Below, piece after piece: positions 63,038 through 64,000 of a DNA stretch of 64,000 bases. The notes below the pieces were generated by a model. It was not told where the DNA came from and did no database searches. It saw only the letters and a list, made by a program, of their open reading frames with translations. Within the stretch, counting starts at the first letter, position 1; each line of letters starts with the position of its first letter. A program made the translations under genes and the position numbers. Origin of the DNA: Azospirillum oryzae (GTDB lineage: Bacteria; Pseudomonadota; Alphaproteobacteria; Azospirillales; Azospirillaceae); contig NZ_FXAK01000001.1 in NCBI RefSeq assembly GCF_900177515.1, forward strand, positions 556,001-620,000, in the 5' to 3' direction.

Positions 63038-63949
63038 TCATGTCCCGGGGATGACCTTCTGGAGCGCCAGGGTCAGCGGGAAGCACAGCGCGGCGGCAAG
63101 GGCGAGCGGGGCGGCGGCGCCCGACCCGGCGGCGGCGATCAGCACGGCGTCGTAGAGCGCGATGGCGGCGATCAGGACCGCCACCGCGCGCGGAACGTCG
63201 CCCGCCGCGCGGCGGAACAGGCGATGCAGTGCCCAGCCGGTCGCCGCCGCCAGTGCTGCCCACAGGACGAGTGCCGCCGGGTTGCCGAGCGCGACCCATA
63301 GCGCGCCGGCAAGCGGCACCGCGAGAACGCCCAGCGGCCATGCGGTGTCCAGCCGGTCGTAGGCCTCCTGCCGGGCGGCGAAGGTCAGCCCGACCACATG
63401 GCAGAACAGCCCGCCCGCCCCCAGCAGCATCCAGGGCGCCAGCGCGCCGCCGCCGCCGGCGATTGCCGCCGCGGTGACGTAGGACAGCAGCCGGCACAGC
63501 CCCATGATCGCCGGGGCCGCCGCCGTGCGCTTGTGCAGGGCGTCGTAGAACAGGATCGCGCCCGCCAGCAGCCCGCCGCACAGCCCGGCTTCCAGACCCG
63601 ACAGGGACGCCAGCGCGATGCCGAGCGCGATCAGTATGAGGCCGGCGGCGAACACCGCGCCGAGGGAGGCGTCGCCCTTGGGGATGGGGCGGCCCGGCCG
63701 TTCGCGCGCGTCGATCTTTGCATCGAAGGCGTCGTTCAGGTACATGCCGCCGACATAGAACAGCGCCAGCACGATGGCGGCGCGGGCCACGCCTCCGACG
63801 ACATCGCCGCCCGCCATGCCGTCCAATGTCCCGATCCCGGCGAGCGCGATCCCGGCCATGGCGTTGCTCAGCACCGTCGGCAGGTTGGAGACCCGGCCGA
63901 GGATCAGGGCCGCGCGCGGGCGGATCAGGACAGCCGTTCCAACACCCAT
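63038..63949 (-). CDS. UbiA-family prenyltransferase
   Basis: This 303-residue membrane protein has eight or nine helices and the first aspartate-rich motif NDAFDAKIDARERPGRPI (N-D-x3-D-x3-D). The usual second motif region is marked by FYDALHKRTAAAPAIMG. These bind magnesium and prenyl diphosphate. The aromatic or sugar acceptor is unknown; relatives occur in EboC-type clusters. The ATG at 63949 has AAAGGGAA upstream. It overlaps a possible upstream gene that runs off the window edge. Confidence 0.87.
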   Translation of the reverse strand: MGVGTAVLIRPRAALILGRVSNLPTVLSNAMAGIALAGIGTLDGMAGGDVVGGVARAAIVLALFYVGGMYLNDAFDAKIDARERPGRPIPKGDASLGAVFAAGLILIALGIALASLSGLEAGLCGGLLAGAILFYDALHKRTAAAPAIMGLCRLLSYVTAAAIAGGGGALAPWMLLGAGGLFCHVVGLTFAARQEAYDRLDTAWPLGVLAVPLAGALWVALGNPAALVLWAALAAATGWALHRLFRRAAGDVPRAVAVLIAAIALYDAVLIAAAGSGAAAPLALAAALCFPLTLALQKVIPGT

Positions 63950-64000
63950 CGCAATTCCCTTTCAATTCCGTCGACGACGCTGATGGCGCCCGCGCCGCAG
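63925..64000 (-). CDS. possible 3' end of an upstream gene (partial)
   Basis: On the minus strand an open frame enters from the window edge and reads GAGAISVVDGIERELRWVLE then RLS and stop at 63925. It would overlap the prenyltransferase start by 25 bases, a spacing common in this region. The piece is too short to identify. Confidence 0.3.
   Translation of the reverse strand, partial: CGAGAISVVDGIERELRWVLERLS

Overview
The window is GC-rich, densely packed bacterial DNA. Its gene content points to a facultatively methylotrophic, probably autotrophy-capable alphaproteobacterium of the Rhodospirillales / Azospirillum type. This is inferred from the lanthanide-type methanol dehydrogenase XoxF, a complete tetrahydromethanopterin (H4MPT) C1 pathway, an NAD-linked molybdenum/tungsten formate dehydrogenase, Calvin-cycle-type transketolase and aldolase, and an alternative complex III with a caa3 oxidase. 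No insertion sequence, prophage, CRISPR array or rRNA was seen.

Layout. Positions 1-2.3 kb hold the end of a transketolase gene and a class II fructose-bisphosphate aldolase (Calvin cycle). 2.4-7.0 kb encode formate dehydrogenase (fdhB, fdhA). 7.0-10.7 kb is a leftward operon for pterin and furan cofactor synthesis (MfnB, DUF447, a DHPS-like protein, FolB, DUF3280-type). 10.7-15.2 kb hold a secreted unknown and xoxF-xoxG-xoxJ, where XoxJ is fused to a rhodanese domain. 15.6-17.2 kb encode a quinoprotein-linked ABC exporter. 17.3-20.2 kb encode two ATP-grasp enzymes and a RibD-like reductase. An unannotated 26-codon pqqA lies at 20.3 kb, followed by fae and two small proteins. 22.4-29.2 kb is a leftward fhcBADC operon that continues into a quinoprotein-linked ABC binding protein and a beta-propeller protein. 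29.5-35.1 kb is a rightward operon: beta-RFAP synthase, mtdB, mch, a CitG-like gene, a metallohydrolase and a SoxYZ-like carrier.

36.1-38.8 kb holds a selenocysteine locus in decay: tRNA-Sec looks intact, selB has lost its middle and changes frame, and selA has two compensating frameshifts. selD at 52 kb is intact. 38.8-50.9 kb is one leftward respiratory unit, actABCDEF-(membrane protein)-sco-coxBACD. A transglutaminase-like gene with an excised core and a broken degP remnant lie just beyond. 53-64 kb carries membrane proteins, a sigma factor, an orphan TRAP binding protein, a convergent LuxR regulator / transporter-kinase pair, DUF4396 and a UbiA prenyltransferase.

How the genes work together: methanol is oxidised in the periplasm by XoxF (PQQ plus lanthanide) with XoxG as electron acceptor. 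Formaldehyde is captured on H4MPT by Fae, then processed by MtdB, Mch and Fhc to formate. Formate dehydrogenase gives CO2 and NADH, and CO2 can enter the Calvin cycle. ACIII and caa3 oxidase are available to carry electrons to oxygen. The most interesting non-coding signal is a repeated CGTTACGGAC-like half-site, arranged as inverted pairs upstream of pqqA and upstream of the mtdB operon.
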